A stretch of 64,000 bases of DNA from Hyphomicrobiales bacterium (GCA_024236415.1 JACKKN010000005.1:276838-340837), one strand, 5' to 3'; counted from the first letter of the stretch, positions 15,649 to 23,556 are shown. The notes: generated by a model not told the origin, from the sequence alone. Numbers and translations are program-made.

Positions 15649-16881
15649 TCACTCGTGGCGCAGGGCCTCGATGGGGTCCAGGCGCGACGCCTTCAGCGCC
15701 GGGTAGTAGCCGAAGAAGACGCCGACGGCGGCCGAGAAGCCCATGGCCATGGCGATGGCCCCGGGCGACAGGATCAGGGGCCATTCGGCGAAGTGCGCCA
15801 CGGCCAGCGAGCCGCCCACCCCCAGCACCACCCCGATCAGCCCGCCCATGACCGACAGCGCCACGGACTCGATCACGAACTGCACCAGGATGTCGCGCCC
15901 CTGGGCGCCGACGGCCATGCGCAGGCCGATCTCGCGCGTGCGCTCGGTGACCGAGACCAGCATGATGTTCATGATGCCGATGCCGCCGACGATCAGCGAC
16001 ACCCCGGCCACGGCCGCCAGCAGCAGGCCCATGACCCGCTCGGACTGGGCCCGGGCCTCCAGGATCTGGGCCACGTTGCGCACGAAGAAGTCGTCGGGCT
16101 TGCCGTCGCGGATGCGGTGGCGGCGGCGCAGCACCTCCAGCACCTCTTTTTCGGTCTGGGCGACCTGCTCGGGGCCCAGGACCTTGACGGTGATGGACCC
16201 CACGTAGTCGCCGCGCACCCGGTCGCCGCCCAGGACCCGCTTCTTGGCCGTGGAGAGCGGGATGAACACCACGTCGTCCTGGTCGCTGCCGAACGGGGTC
16301 TGCCCCTTCTCGCGCGTGATGCCGATCACCGTGAAGGGTACCCGGCGCACGCGCAGGGTCTGGCCCAGGGGCGGCACGCCGCCGAACAGGCGCTCGGCCA
16401 CCGTGCGGCCGATGACCGCCACCTTGGCCGCCGCCCGCTCCTCGGCGCGGGTGAAGCTGCGGCCCTCGCCGATGACCCAGTCGCGGGCGATCAGGTAGTC
16501 GTCGGTGACCCCCTGGATGGAGGTGAACCAGTTGACGTTGCCGTAGATGAGCTGCCCGGTGCCGCGCACCGCCGGCGCCGCGTAGCGCACCGACGGAATC
16601 TCGGCGGCCAGGGCGCGGGCGTCGTCCTCGGTCAGGGAGATGACGCTGCCGCTGCCGCCGCGCACGCCGCCCGACACGCTGGTGCCGTTCAGCACGATCA
16701 GGATGTTGGAGCCCAGGCTCTGGATCACCGCCTGCACCCGCTGCTCGGCGCCGGCGCCCACGGCCACCATGGCGATCACCGCCGCCACGCCGATGATGAT
16801 GCCCAGGGTGGTCAGCACCGTGCGCAGGACGTTGGCGCGCAGGCTGTCCAGGGCCGACAGCAGGACGTCCACCAGGTTCAT
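15649..16881 (-). CDS. MacB-like ABC transporter permease
   Basis: 410 residues. One N-terminal membrane helix (LRTVLTTLGIIIGVAAVIAM), a large periplasmic MacB-type domain of about 220 residues, then three C-terminal helices containing the FtsX signature region (GGIGIMNIMLVSVTERTREIGLRMAVGA). This is the mechanotransmission permease used by MacB, LolCDE and related exporters. ATG at 16881 overlaps the ATPase stop by 4 bases, so it is the third gene of an adaptor-ATPase-permease operon. The substrate is not evident; family members export peptides, macrolides or lipid-linked molecules. Confidence 0.9.
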   Translation of the reverse strand: MNLVDVLLSALDSLRANVLRTVLTTLGIIIGVAAVIAMVAVGAGAEQRVQAVIQSLGSNILIVLNGTSVSGGVRGGSGSVISLTEDDARALAAEIPSVRYAAPAVRGTGQLIYGNVNWFTSIQGVTDDYLIARDWVIGEGRSFTRAEERAAAKVAVIGRTVAERLFGGVPPLGQTLRVRRVPFTVIGITREKGQTPFGSDQDDVVFIPLSTAKKRVLGGDRVRGDYVGSITVKVLGPEQVAQTEKEVLEVLRRRHRIRDGKPDDFFVRNVAQILEARAQSERVMGLLLAAVAGVSLIVGGIGIMNIMLVSVTERTREIGLRMAVGAQGRDILVQFVIESVALSVMGGLIGVVLGVGGSLAVAHFAEWPLILSPGAIAMAMGFSAAVGVFFGYYPALKASRLDPIEALRHE

Positions 16882-17615
16882 GGCGGCGCCACCTTGCCCG
16901 ACAGGATGTCGGCCGCGGACAGGCGGTCGGTGACCGCCGCGTCCTCCACCAGGCGACCGTCGCGGAAGCCCAGGATGCGCCGCGCGAAGGCGGCGATCTC
17001 GGATTCGTGGGTGACCAGGATGACGGTGATGCCGCGGTCGTTCAGGTCCTGGAACAGGGCCATGATCTCGAACCCCGTGCGCGTGTCCAGCGCCCCCGTG
17101 GGCTCGTCGGCCAGCAGCATGACCGGGTCGTTGACGATGGCCCGGGCGATGGCCACGCGCTGCATCTGGCCGCCCGAAAGCTGGGTCGGCAGGTGGTGGG
17201 CACGTTCGGCCAGGCCGACCGAGTCCAGTGCCGCCGCCGCCTTGTCCCGGCGCTCGGCCCGGGGCACGGCGCCGTAGACCAGGGGCAGCTCCACGTTGCG
17301 CTGGGCGGTGGCCCGGGGCAGCAGGTTGAAGGTCTGGAACACGAAGCCGATCTTGCGGTTGCGGGTGCGCGCCAGGTCGTCGCGCGACAGCCGCGACACG
17401 TCGTCGCCGTCCAGCTCGTACTGCCCGCCCGTGGGCGTGTCCAGGCAGCCCAGCAGGTGCATGCAGGTGGACTTGCCCGACCCCGACGGGCCCATGATGG
17501 CGACGAAGTCGCCGCGGTCGATGGTCACGTCCAGGCCGGCCAGGGCGTGCACCAAGTGGCCGCCGACCTGATAGTCCCGGCACAGTCCCCGGGTGCGAAC
17601 GATGGGCGCGGCCAT
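16878..17615 (-). CDS. MacB/LolD-type ABC transporter ATPase
   Basis: 245 residues. Walker A GPSGSGKST near residue 41, Q-loop FVFQTFNLLPR, signature LSGGQMQR, Walker B VMLLADEPTGALD and switch His in ILVTHES. The GALDTRTG region matches the MacB/LolD subfamily. It powers the permease encoded by the overlapping downstream gene and lies 8 bases after the adaptor gene. Confidence 0.92.
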   Translation of the reverse strand: MAAPIVRTRGLCRDYQVGGHLVHALAGLDVTIDRGDFVAIMGPSGSGKSTCMHLLGCLDTPTGGQYELDGDDVSRLSRDDLARTRNRKIGFVFQTFNLLPRATAQRNVELPLVYGAVPRAERRDKAAAALDSVGLAERAHHLPTQLSGGQMQRVAIARAIVNDPVMLLADEPTGALDTRTGFEIMALFQDLNDRGITVILVTHESEIAAFARRILGFRDGRLVEDAAVTDRLSAADILSGKVAPP

Positions 17616-17623
17616 GGCGCGGC

Positions 17624-19135
17624 TCAGCGCCGGCCGGCGGCGGTGTCGACGCCGACGATCACCTGGTCGCCCTCGGCCAGGTCGCCGCCGACCAACTCGG
17701 TCATGGTGCCGTCGGACAGGCCGGCGACCACGTTCACCGGCACCGGCGTGCCGTCCGCACCCAGCTTCCAGACCCGGCCCCGGCTGCGCACGCCGGCGGC
17801 CCGATCGGCCTGCATTTCGGCGTAGATCTTGCGCTGGCCCTCGTCCAGCAGCGCGGCCACCCGCTTGACCGCCTGGGCGCGGAGCTGGCGCACGGCCTCG
17901 TCGCTGTCGCCGCCACCTCCCTCGCCGCCCTGGCGCAGGGCGCGGATGGATCCGCCGGTCTCGACGAAAATCGCGCGCACCTTCTCTTGCTGTTCGGCGG
18001 TCAGGTTCAGGCGCTTGGTCAGGCCCTGCATCAGGCGCTCCATTCGCTCGCGCCCGGCCTCGGGGCCCCGTTGCGGCGCCGCGGCCGCCGGCTGGGCCCC
18101 GGCCGGGGTGAATCGCAGGGCGGCGTCGGGCACTTTCAGCACGTCGTCGCGGGTGCCGACCACGATGTCCACGTTGGCGGTCATGCCGGGCAGCAGTTGC
18201 TGGCCCGGGTTGTCGGCGCTGGCGATGACCGTGTAGGTGACCACGTTGGAGACCTCGGTCGGCTGCTTGCGAATCTGGGTGACGGCGCCGGCGAAGGTGC
18301 GCGACGGGAAGGCATCGACGGAGAACTCCACCCGCTGGTCCTCGTGCACGCGGCCGATGTCGGCCTCGTCGACGCTGATCTCCACCTGCATCCGGCGCAG
18401 ATCCTGGGCGATGGTGAACAGCACCGGCGCCTGCAGGCTGGCGGCCACGGTCTGGCCGATGTCCACGTCGCGGCCGATCACAACCCCGTCCACCGGCGAA
18501 CGGATGAAGGTGTGCTCCAGGTCCAGCTCGCGGTCGCGCAGGGTCGCCTCCTTGGCCTGGACCTGGGCCTGGGCGGTCTGCAGCTGGGCCTGCTGTTGCA
18601 GCAGCCGGGCGCGCAGGCTCTCGATGCGGGCCCGGCCCTGGTCGCGGGCGGCGACGGCGGTGTCGACGGCGCTTTCCGACACGGCGCCGCGGTCCACCAG
18701 CACCCGTTTGCGCTTCAAGTCCTGCTCGGCCTCCTTCAGGGCCGCCTCTGCACCGGTGATCTCGGCCCGCATCTCGGCCAGGCTGGCCCGCTGCATGGCC
18801 ACGTTGGCCTCGGCCACGGCGACCTCGGCGCGGGCCACCCGCACCTTGGCGTCGAACGCGGCCGGGTCTATGCGGGCGATGATCTGGCCGGCCTGGACGG
18901 CGGTGTTGAAGTCGGCCGGCAGTTCCGAGATCTGGCCCGACACCTGGGACCCCACCTGCACGGTCACCACCGGGTTGACCTTGCCGGTGGACGACACGGC
19001 CATGCGCACGGCGCCGCGCTCGACCTTGGCCTGGCGGTACTTGGGGGCGGCGGCCTGGTCGTCACCGGACAGCAGGTAATAGCCGCCGCCGCCGGCGGCG
19101 AGGGCAATCAGCAGAACGAGGGCGAACCGGCGCAT
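17624..19135 (-). CDS. MacA-like periplasmic adaptor with an inserted Spy/CpxP-like helical segment
   Basis: 503 residues against about 380 for MacA. The N-terminal signal anchor (FALVLLIALAAGGGGYYLLSG) is followed by a lipoyl half (VQVGSQVSGQISEL), a long coiled-coil hairpin (residues about 90-230) and the barrel domain with IRSPVDGVVIGRDVDIGQTV. Near residues 365-445, between the beta-barrel and the end, is an extra helical stretch: LNLTAEQQEKVRAIF and then VAALLDEGQRKIYAEMQ, which resembles the LTxxQ repeats of Spy and CpxP chaperones. The last 60 residues return to the adaptor fold. First gene of the exporter operon. Confidence 0.88.
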   Translation of the reverse strand: MRRFALVLLIALAAGGGGYYLLSGDDQAAAPKYRQAKVERGAVRMAVSSTGKVNPVVTVQVGSQVSGQISELPADFNTAVQAGQIIARIDPAAFDAKVRVARAEVAVAEANVAMQRASLAEMRAEITGAEAALKEAEQDLKRKRVLVDRGAVSESAVDTAVAARDQGRARIESLRARLLQQQAQLQTAQAQVQAKEATLRDRELDLEHTFIRSPVDGVVIGRDVDIGQTVAASLQAPVLFTIAQDLRRMQVEISVDEADIGRVHEDQRVEFSVDAFPSRTFAGAVTQIRKQPTEVSNVVTYTVIASADNPGQQLLPGMTANVDIVVGTRDDVLKVPDAALRFTPAGAQPAAAAPQRGPEAGRERMERLMQGLTKRLNLTAEQQEKVRAIFVETGGSIRALRQGGEGGGGDSDEAVRQLRAQAVKRVAALLDEGQRKIYAEMQADRAAGVRSRGRVWKLGADGTPVPVNVVAGLSDGTMTELVGGDLAEGDQVIVGVDTAAGRR

Positions 19136-19241
19136 GGACGTGGATTCCCTTGAGGCGCGGGGGGCAGGACAGCCCGACTATGCCAAAGACCATCGGCGGA
19201 AAAAAGCCGCCATGGAGGGCCATGGAAGGACCGGCGGCGAT

Positions 19242-19610
19242 TCAGGCGGCGGCGGGTCCGCCCGGCTTCGCACCGGCGCCCGGGTCAGGGTCCGGGGCCG
19301 GGTCCTTGCCGGCGGCCCGCGCCTGGGCCCGGCCGACGGTCTTGTCCACGTCCAGGGGCGTCGAGCGGCGGCGGTAGAACACCGGCGCCACCGCGCGGAC
19401 CACGATCCACAGCCCCACGACCACCCCCAGGCCGATGCCGGCGAAGGCGCCGATCTGCGCCATCAGGGGCAGCTTGGCCAGGGGCTTGATCTGTTCGAAG
19501 GCGGTGTAGCCCAGCAGGAACCAGACCGCGCCGCCGATGGCGGCGGAGGCGGCGGCGGCGCGGCGCGCCCGGCGGGCGCCCCGCCGTTTCCTCCCGGATC
19601 CGTAGACCAT
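19242..19610 (-). CDS. Small membrane protein with two membrane helices, function unknown
   Basis: 122 residues. A basic N-terminus (GRKRRGARRARR) is followed by two hydrophobic segments (AAIGGAVWFLLGYTAF and IGAFAGIGLGVVVGLWIVVRAV) and a cytoplasmic-looking tail rich in Pro, Asp and Gly. The positive-inside pattern suggests both ends in the cytoplasm. No family recognised. It lies upstream of the exporter operon on the same strand with a gap of about 106 bases. Confidence 0.55.
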   Translation of the reverse strand: MVYGSGRKRRGARRARRAAAASAAIGGAVWFLLGYTAFEQIKPLAKLPLMAQIGAFAGIGLGVVVGLWIVVRAVAPVFYRRRSTPLDVDKTVGRAQARAAGKDPAPDPDPGAGAKPGGPAAA

Positions 19611-19713
19611 GGCGCCATGATAGCCCGCCCGACGCCGGCGGCGGGACTAAATTCGGCCGGCGCCGGGCGCGCGGGACCGCCCCACCGGGCCGGTCCCGCC
19701 GCCGCGGCGGCGA

Positions 19714-20178
19714 CTAGTCCTTCTTGCGGAAATTGTCGTGGCAGGCCTTGCAGGCGTTCTTGCCCAAGGCGCCCAGGGCGGCGCCGAAGGCCTTGGGGTC
19801 GCCGCCCTTGGCCGCCTCGGCCAGCTTGGCGGCGTGCTCGACGAAGGCCTGCTGCACGGCGGCGAACTCGGCCGGCTTGTCGAAGGCGGCGTTCAGCAGC
19901 TCGGTCTCGCCGGCCGAGGTGCCCGAGCCCTTGGGGAAGACGTGCTGGCTCATCTTGGCCAGGTCGGCCATGGCCTGGGCATGGCCGGCCAGGTCGGCGC
20001 GGTCGCCGCCCTCGCCCTTGACGATGGTCACCATGGAGCCCATGTGCCCGCCGATGGCCTTCATCACGGCCTTGCGGTACTTGATGGCGCCGCCGTCCGC
20101 GACGGCGGCGCCGGCATAGGCCAGGACGGCCGCGAACCCCAGGGCCATGGCGGCATGGCGCGTGGTGAAATATCTCAT
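19714..20178 (-). CDS. Cytochrome c' (c-556 family)
   Basis: 154 residues from the ATG at 20178. A signal peptide covers residues 1-28 (ALGFAAVLAYAGAAVA), so the protein is periplasmic. The mature part is a four-helix bundle beginning with IKYRKAVMKAIGGHM and ending with the haem site CKACHDNFRKKD, where CxxCH near the C-terminus is typical of cytochrome c'. Family members bind NO or act in stress-linked electron transfer. A promoter with the same sequence and spacing as the one before the ECF sigma gene points at this gene, so I infer control by that sigma factor. Confidence 0.9.
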   Translation of the reverse strand: MRYFTTRHAAMALGFAAVLAYAGAAVADGGAIKYRKAVMKAIGGHMGSMVTIVKGEGGDRADLAGHAQAMADLAKMSQHVFPKGSGTSAGETELLNAAFDKPAEFAAVQQAFVEHAAKLAEAAKGGDPKAFGAALGALGKNACKACHDNFRKKD

Positions 20179-20232
20179 CTGTTCTGTCTCCCGGTCCAAA
20201 TCGGTGAATCGCGGGGCGGTTGATCCGCCCCT

Positions 20233-20336
20233 CCGATGCGCTAACAGCCGCCGGGGTGGGATATTCCCGCCCGGATTGAAAAGATTTTTTTGCGCCGGCC
20301 GGGAATATGCGGCGGCCCCGGCTGTTAGCGCATCGG
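20233..20336. promoter_or_regulatory. Mirrored pair of ECF-type promoters between cytochrome c' and sigma factor genes
   Basis: On the plus strand GGGAATAT (20301-20308), 14 bases, TGTTAGCGCATCGG (20323-20336). On the minus strand the same two blocks, again 14 bases apart, read from 20268 down to 20233. The elements look like the GGAA-type -35 and GTT-type -10 of ECF promoters. The plus copy points at the sigma gene (ATG 20528), the minus copy at cytochrome c' (ATG 20178). The whole forms an imperfect inverted repeat of about 42 bases per arm around an AT-rich centre. The rest of 20337-20527 shows no gene. Confidence 0.75.
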
Positions 20337-20527
20337 ATGGGCGGCGTGCGCCCGCGGCGGAGGCTCCCGTGGGCCTCGCCGGGGGCGGGCGCCGCGAAGA
20401 GGAGGTTCGGGTGATGGCGTCCGCGGCGCCCAGGCGCTAAGATCGCCGCCACCGCGCCCCCGTCCCGCCCGCTGAACGGGCCGGGACGGCAGGCGGGCGG
20501 CGGACGGGCAAGGGGCGGCGGAGCTGG

Positions 20528-21058
20528 ATGATCGACACGGCGGCCATGGCGGAGCAGATCCCGGCCTTGCGCCGCTATGCGCGGGCCCTGCTGCGCGACG
20601 CCAGCCAGGCCGACGACCTGGTCCAGGACTGCCTGGAGCGGGCGCTGAGCCGCCAACACCTGTTCCGACCCGGGACAAACCTGCGCGCGTGGCTGTTCAC
20701 GATCATGCACAACCAGTTCGTCAACTTCGCCAAACGACGCGGCCGGGCCCCCGACGTGGTGCCCCTGGACGACGAGGGCGGCCACCTGCCCGGCGGCGCC
20801 GTGGCGCCGGACCAGGGCGGCCGACTGCGCCTGCGCGACCTGTCGCGGGCGCTGGACGCCCTGCCCGAGGAGCAGCGGGCGGTGGTGCTGCTGGTGGGGC
20901 TGGAGGACCTGAGCTACCGCGAGACGGCCGAGGTCCTGGACGTGCCCGTGGGCACGGTCATGTCGCGCCTGGCCCGCGGGCGCGAGCGCCTGCGCCGCCT
21001 GATGGAGCCGCCCGAGGCCGGCAGCGGCGGCGAACCCGGCCTGCGGGGGGTGAAATGA
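20528..21058 (+). CDS. ECF-family RNA polymerase sigma factor
   Basis: 176 residues. Region 2: LRRYARALLRDASQADDLVQDCLERAL, then NLRAWLFTIMHNQFVN. Region 4: LDALPEEQRAVVLLVGLEDLSYRETAEVL with the DNA-recognition helix VPVGTVMSRLARGRERLR. There is no region 1 or 3, as expected for ECF sigma factors. It overlaps the anti-sigma gene by 4 bases (ATGA). A promoter upstream at 20301-20336 has the ECF style and is repeated in mirror image before the cytochrome c' gene, suggesting autoregulation and at least one defined target. Confidence 0.93.
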   Translation: MIDTAAMAEQIPALRRYARALLRDASQADDLVQDCLERALSRQHLFRPGTNLRAWLFTIMHNQFVNFAKRRGRAPDVVPLDDEGGHLPGGAVAPDQGGRLRLRDLSRALDALPEEQRAVVLLVGLEDLSYRETAEVLDVPVGTVMSRLARGRERLRRLMEPPEAGSGGEPGLRGVK

Positions 21059-21879
21059 GCGCGGCGCGGACCCTGGGCGAGGGCGACCTGCACGCCTACC
21101 TGGACGGCGAGCTGGACGCCGAGGGCCGGGCCGAGGTGGAGGCCTGGCTGGCCGGGCACCCCGACGCGTCGGCGCGCCTGGCCGGCTACCGCGACCACAA
21201 GGCGGGCCTGCACGCCCTGTTCGACGGCGTCCTGGACGAGCCCCTGCCCGACTCCCTGCGCCGCACCCTGGCCGCCGGGACCCGGCCGGCCGCCGTTTCC
21301 CCGCCCGGCCCGCCGGCCTGGCGCCGCGCCGCGGCGGCGGCGGTGCTGCTGGCGGCGGGCGGCCTGGGCGGCTGGTTCGGCCAGCGGGCCCTGGCCCCGG
21401 AAACGCCGCCCGCGGCGGTGACGGCGCCGGCGGCGGCCTTCGCCCAGCGCGCCATCGGCGCCCACGTGGTCTACGCCGCCGAGGTGCGCCACCCAGTCGA
21501 GGTGGGCGCCGACGAGGAGAAGCACCTGTCGGCCTGGCTGTCCAAGCGCCTGGGCCGGCCCCTGCACGCGCCGGCCCTGACCGAGGCCGGGTTCCGCCTG
21601 GTGGGCGGGCGGCTGCTGCCCGACGGCGGCGCCCCGGCGGCCCAGTTCATGTACGAGAACGGCGACGGGCAACGGGTCACGGTCTACCTGCGCCAGCGCT
21701 TCGGCACCGGCACGGTTGCCTTCCGCTTCGCCGAGCACGACGGCCGCCGCGCCTTCTACTGGATCGACGAGCCCTTCGCCTGCGCCCTCATCGGCGACAT
21801 CGACCGCGACACGCTGATGAAGCTGTCGCACCTGGTCTACAACGCCATCGAGAACCGAACGGCCAAGGCCGGCGGCTAG
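21055..21879 (+). CDS. Membrane-bound anti-sigma factor
   Basis: 274 residues. The N-terminal cytoplasmic part begins DLHAYLDGELDAEGRAEVEAWLAGHP, the short helical module that sequesters sigma factors in COG5662-type anti-sigma proteins. There is no obvious HxxxCxxC zinc motif. One membrane helix follows at about residues 82-103 (AAAAAVLLAAGGLGGWFG), then a periplasmic domain of about 165 residues (from AFAQRAIGAHVVYAAEVRHPVEV) probably used for sensing. Translationally coupled to the sigma gene. Confidence 0.85.
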   Translation: MSAARTLGEGDLHAYLDGELDAEGRAEVEAWLAGHPDASARLAGYRDHKAGLHALFDGVLDEPLPDSLRRTLAAGTRPAAVSPPGPPAWRRAAAAAVLLAAGGLGGWFGQRALAPETPPAAVTAPAAAFAQRAIGAHVVYAAEVRHPVEVGADEEKHLSAWLSKRLGRPLHAPALTEAGFRLVGGRLLPDGGAPAAQFMYENGDGQRVTVYLRQRFGTGTVAFRFAEHDGRRAFYWIDEPFACALIGDIDRDTLMKLSHLVYNAIENRTAKAGG

Positions 21880-21893
21880 ACGCCAGAACGCAA

Positions 21894-22115
21894 TTATCCT
21901 GGAAAAATGGTGGGCGCGGCTGGGATTGAACCAGCGACCCCTGCCGTGTGAATGTACAATTCGCACGGGAGCACGTTCCAAAACAACATTCCTCCATAGC
22001 TGTCGGAGTAGCCCTCTGGTGTCTCAAAGTGCAGTTGACACTTCCCATGCACGCGCTCTGAGCCATCCTCGGAGATTTCAGCAGTCAGCGACAAAGCTTC
22101 AAACGACCAGTACAC
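21894..22115 (-). CDS. Small element-borne protein whose end runs into a tRNA-Val fragment
   Basis: 73 codons from a GTG preceded by AAGGAGG at about 6 bases; TATACT lies about 35 bases upstream of the GTG. The first 55 residues look like a genuine protein with balanced composition (FEALSLTAEISEDGSERV, LHFETPEGYSDSYGG, MLFWNVLPCELY). The last 18 codons read through the 46-base tRNA-Val duplicate, so the original C-terminus was lost or replaced at the recombination junction. The protein family is unknown. Composition is more AT-rich than the surroundings. Confidence 0.45.
   Translation of the reverse strand: MYWSFEALSLTAEISEDGSERVHGKCQLHFETPEGYSDSYGGMLFWNVLPCELYIHTAGVAGSIPAAPTIFPG
21907..21952 (-). 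repeat. 46-bp duplicate of the tRNA-Val 3' end (attachment-site remnant)
   Basis: Bases 21907-21952 match 23102-23147 exactly over 46 bases. The repeat runs from the anticodon loop of tRNA-Val to its CCA end. This is the classical footprint of tyrosine-recombinase integration into a tRNA gene: the intact gene is kept at one end and its 3' half is left at the other. The 5' half of the tRNA is missing here, so this copy cannot make a tRNA. Confidence 0.85.
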
Positions 22116-22282
22116 AGCCCCCTCCTTCGCACATTCCCTTTATCCGAGTATAACACACACAGACACTGCCTTCACGCCGGCAACACGAGGCCAACCTCCA
22201 TAAATCGGGTTTTAAGCAACTTAGGAAATGCGGACTGTTGGCCCTAGTTTCTAGGAAATGTCGGTAAGGCCTGAATACCTGG

Positions 22283-22300
22283 TATAATTTGGCCGGAGGG
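22283..22300 (+). promoter_or_regulatory. Extended -10 promoter and ribosome site of the islet gene
   Basis: TATAAT at 22283-22288 is preceded by TG one base upstream, an extended -10 element; no good -35 is visible. GGAGGG at 22295-22300 sits about 8 bases before the ATG at 22308. The short distance implies a leader of only about 13 bases. Confidence 0.5.
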
Positions 22301-22307
22301 CGCATCG

Positions 22308-22832
22308 ATGCAAACAGCAAATTTCTCAAAACTCCATGTCAGCGCACTCGTTGTTCTTGCGTCCTTTCTCTGGGTCTGTTGGCCAGGGTCCGGGCTTGCA
22401 AAAAGTCTAAATCCACACATTGATACAACAACGCGGTGGACTGCCGACACATTTAAAAAGTATGTCGTGCATTCGGGAAAGATTAGCTTTGTGCATTGGA
22501 AGTATAAAGATTATGGAAATAATAAATCTGGAGACAGGTTTTTTAATCAAGTAATAAAAGAATATGGGGACGCTATAGAGCAGTTTATTGTAATTAAAAC
22601 AGAAACATATCCAAATGAAGGGAAAGAATTGCGGATTATTCCTTCTCTCTATAACGATGATAAGAATGAAGGGCCAATTGAAGCTTTTCCAAGCTACAGC
22701 ATTTTTCTGCGATCAGGAGAAGAGATTAGAGTGAGGGGGCCTCCCGCAGGGAAGGAAGGATACGAAAAGAAATATGAGAGAGTCTACAAACCCGGCTTAG
22801 ACAAATATATCCGAGGGGTAGGGCGGAATTGA
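22308..22832 (+). CDS. Secreted protein of the tRNA-Val islet, function unknown
   Basis: 174 residues. A signal peptide covers residues 1-31 (VSALVVLASFLWVCWPGSGLA, cleavage near ALA/AGLA). The mature part is rich in Lys, Tyr and Asn and begins SLNPHIDTTTRWTADTFKK; a segment with FVHWKYKDYGNN and RFFNQVIKEYGDAIEQF is mixed alpha/beta. There are no cysteines in the mature part. I do not recognise the family. Codon use and GC are clearly foreign to the window. Confidence 0.7.
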   Translation: MQTANFSKLHVSALVVLASFLWVCWPGSGLAKSLNPHIDTTTRWTADTFKKYVVHSGKISFVHWKYKDYGNNKSGDRFFNQVIKEYGDAIEQFIVIKTETYPNEGKELRIIPSLYNDDKNEGPIEAFPSYSIFLRSGEEIRVRGPPAGKEGYEKKYERVYKPGLDKYIRGVGRN

Positions 22833-23072
22833 AACTGTCTAAACGCAGTTTCGCGTGGCGTTCACGTCCCTAAATTGTGATTTTCGGAGGCTGGGGGCCG
22901 ACCCGGCAGCGGCGCGGTTCTAGCTTCCGAAAAGTCCCCTTTTCGCGGGTTACCACAAGATCGGTTAATCCCCCAACGCGACAGTTCGGCCGAACCACGA
23001 ATTTTACCCTGGATTTTACCCTGGGCGTCTCATAGGCCAATTATCGAGGCGGTATGCCCGCCCAAAAACGAC
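22833..23072. other. Islet distal part without a convincing gene, with a 12-bp tandem repeat
   Basis: ATTTTACCCTGG is repeated exactly at 23001-23012 and 23013-23024. An open frame with no ATG runs on the minus strand from about 23040 to 22870 (56 codons) but has no start signal or recognisable motif. It might be the tail of a lost integrase, which is not provable from the sequence. Confidence 0.4.
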
Positions 23073-23100
23073 AAAACCCCCCGGTTTCCCGGGGGGTTTT
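23073..23100 (-). terminator. Rho-independent terminator just after tRNA-Val
   Basis: A C-run and a G-run form a strong hairpin with TTT in the loop, flanked by AAAA and TTTT, so it can work in both directions. On the minus strand it lies 3 bases after the tRNA CCA and is followed by a T-rich stretch. Confidence 0.8.
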
Positions 23101-23102
23101 CA

Positions 23103-23177
23103 TGGTGGGCGCGGCTGGGATTGAACCAGCGACCCCTGCCGTGTGAAGACAGTGCTCTCCCGCTGAGCTACGCGCCC
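23103..23177 (-). tRNA. tRNA-Val (anticodon CAC)
   Basis: 75 bases including an encoded CCA. The acceptor stem GGGCGCG pairs with CGCGCCC. The D arm is GCTC/GAGC, the anticodon stem CTGTC/GGCAG with loop TTCACAC gives anticodon CAC, and the T loop is TTCAATC. It reads GTG codons, which are very frequent here. The gene is the target of the integration that left the 46-base duplicate at 21907-21952. Confidence 0.95.
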
Positions 23178-23196
23178 CCGTTGGGGTGGGAGCCGA

Positions 23197-23226
23197 CATA
23201 TAGAGGGGGGCGCCGCGGGCTGTCAA
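23197..23226 (-). promoter_or_regulatory. Promoter of tRNA-Val
   Basis: On the minus strand TTGACA (23226-23221), 18 bases, TATATG (23202-23197). The -10 ends 20 bases before the tRNA 5' end, an appropriate distance for a stable-RNA promoter. Confidence 0.65.
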
Positions 23227-23229
23227 GGG

Positions 23230-23556
23230 ATTGCCGGCCGCGGCCCGGACGGCCGCCTGCCTGGCAAATGAATGTTGCAGAAATAAGTCGTTTTCATTTA
23301 TTTTTATTTAATACGTTCTGTCGATATATTTTACAAATATTGATCTGAATTTTCTTTATTCACATACATGCAATAAAAATCCCCACCGAATCCAAATACC
23401 TGCCGAGTCTGGTCCGAATCTTGCGTCCCCGAAGGCCGGGCGGGCCGGCGGGCGCCGGCGCCGTATCAGCCAACGGGCCAGCCAACGGGCACGACCCGAA
23501 AAAACGATCGACAGTGCCGGGGCCGCGCGCCCTGGACCATGGGGAAAGGTGAAGTC
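23230..23556. other. AT-rich leader region upstream of the PEP-CTERM gene
   Basis: From about 23268 to 23385 the sequence is very AT-rich (long T and A runs, several TATTT and AATA stretches), in sharp contrast to both sides. It lies outside the tRNA islet repeats. It probably holds the promoter of the downstream secreted-protein gene, but many -10-like hexamers make the exact site undecidable. No gene is seen. Confidence 0.4.

Larger units (their letters stand above)
21907..23147. mobile_element. Small AT-rich islet inserted in the tRNA-Val gene, without integrase
   Basis: About 1.2 kb bounded by the 46-base repeats. The core, especially 22430-22830, is far more AT-rich than the rest of the window and uses AT-rich codons (AAA, ATA, TTT). 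It carries one complete secreted-protein gene and one truncated small gene but no recombinase. It is either a deletion remnant of a larger integrated island or a small element mobilised in trans. Confidence 0.75.

Noticed and set aside
21907..21952. Second tRNA-Val gene
   Set aside because: Only the 3' half is present; no acceptor 5' strand or D arm can be formed.
22870..23040. Open frame of 56 codons on the minus strand in the tRNA islet, possible integrase tail
   Set aside because: It has no ATG, no ribosome site and no catalytic Tyr motif, so an integrase cannot be claimed.
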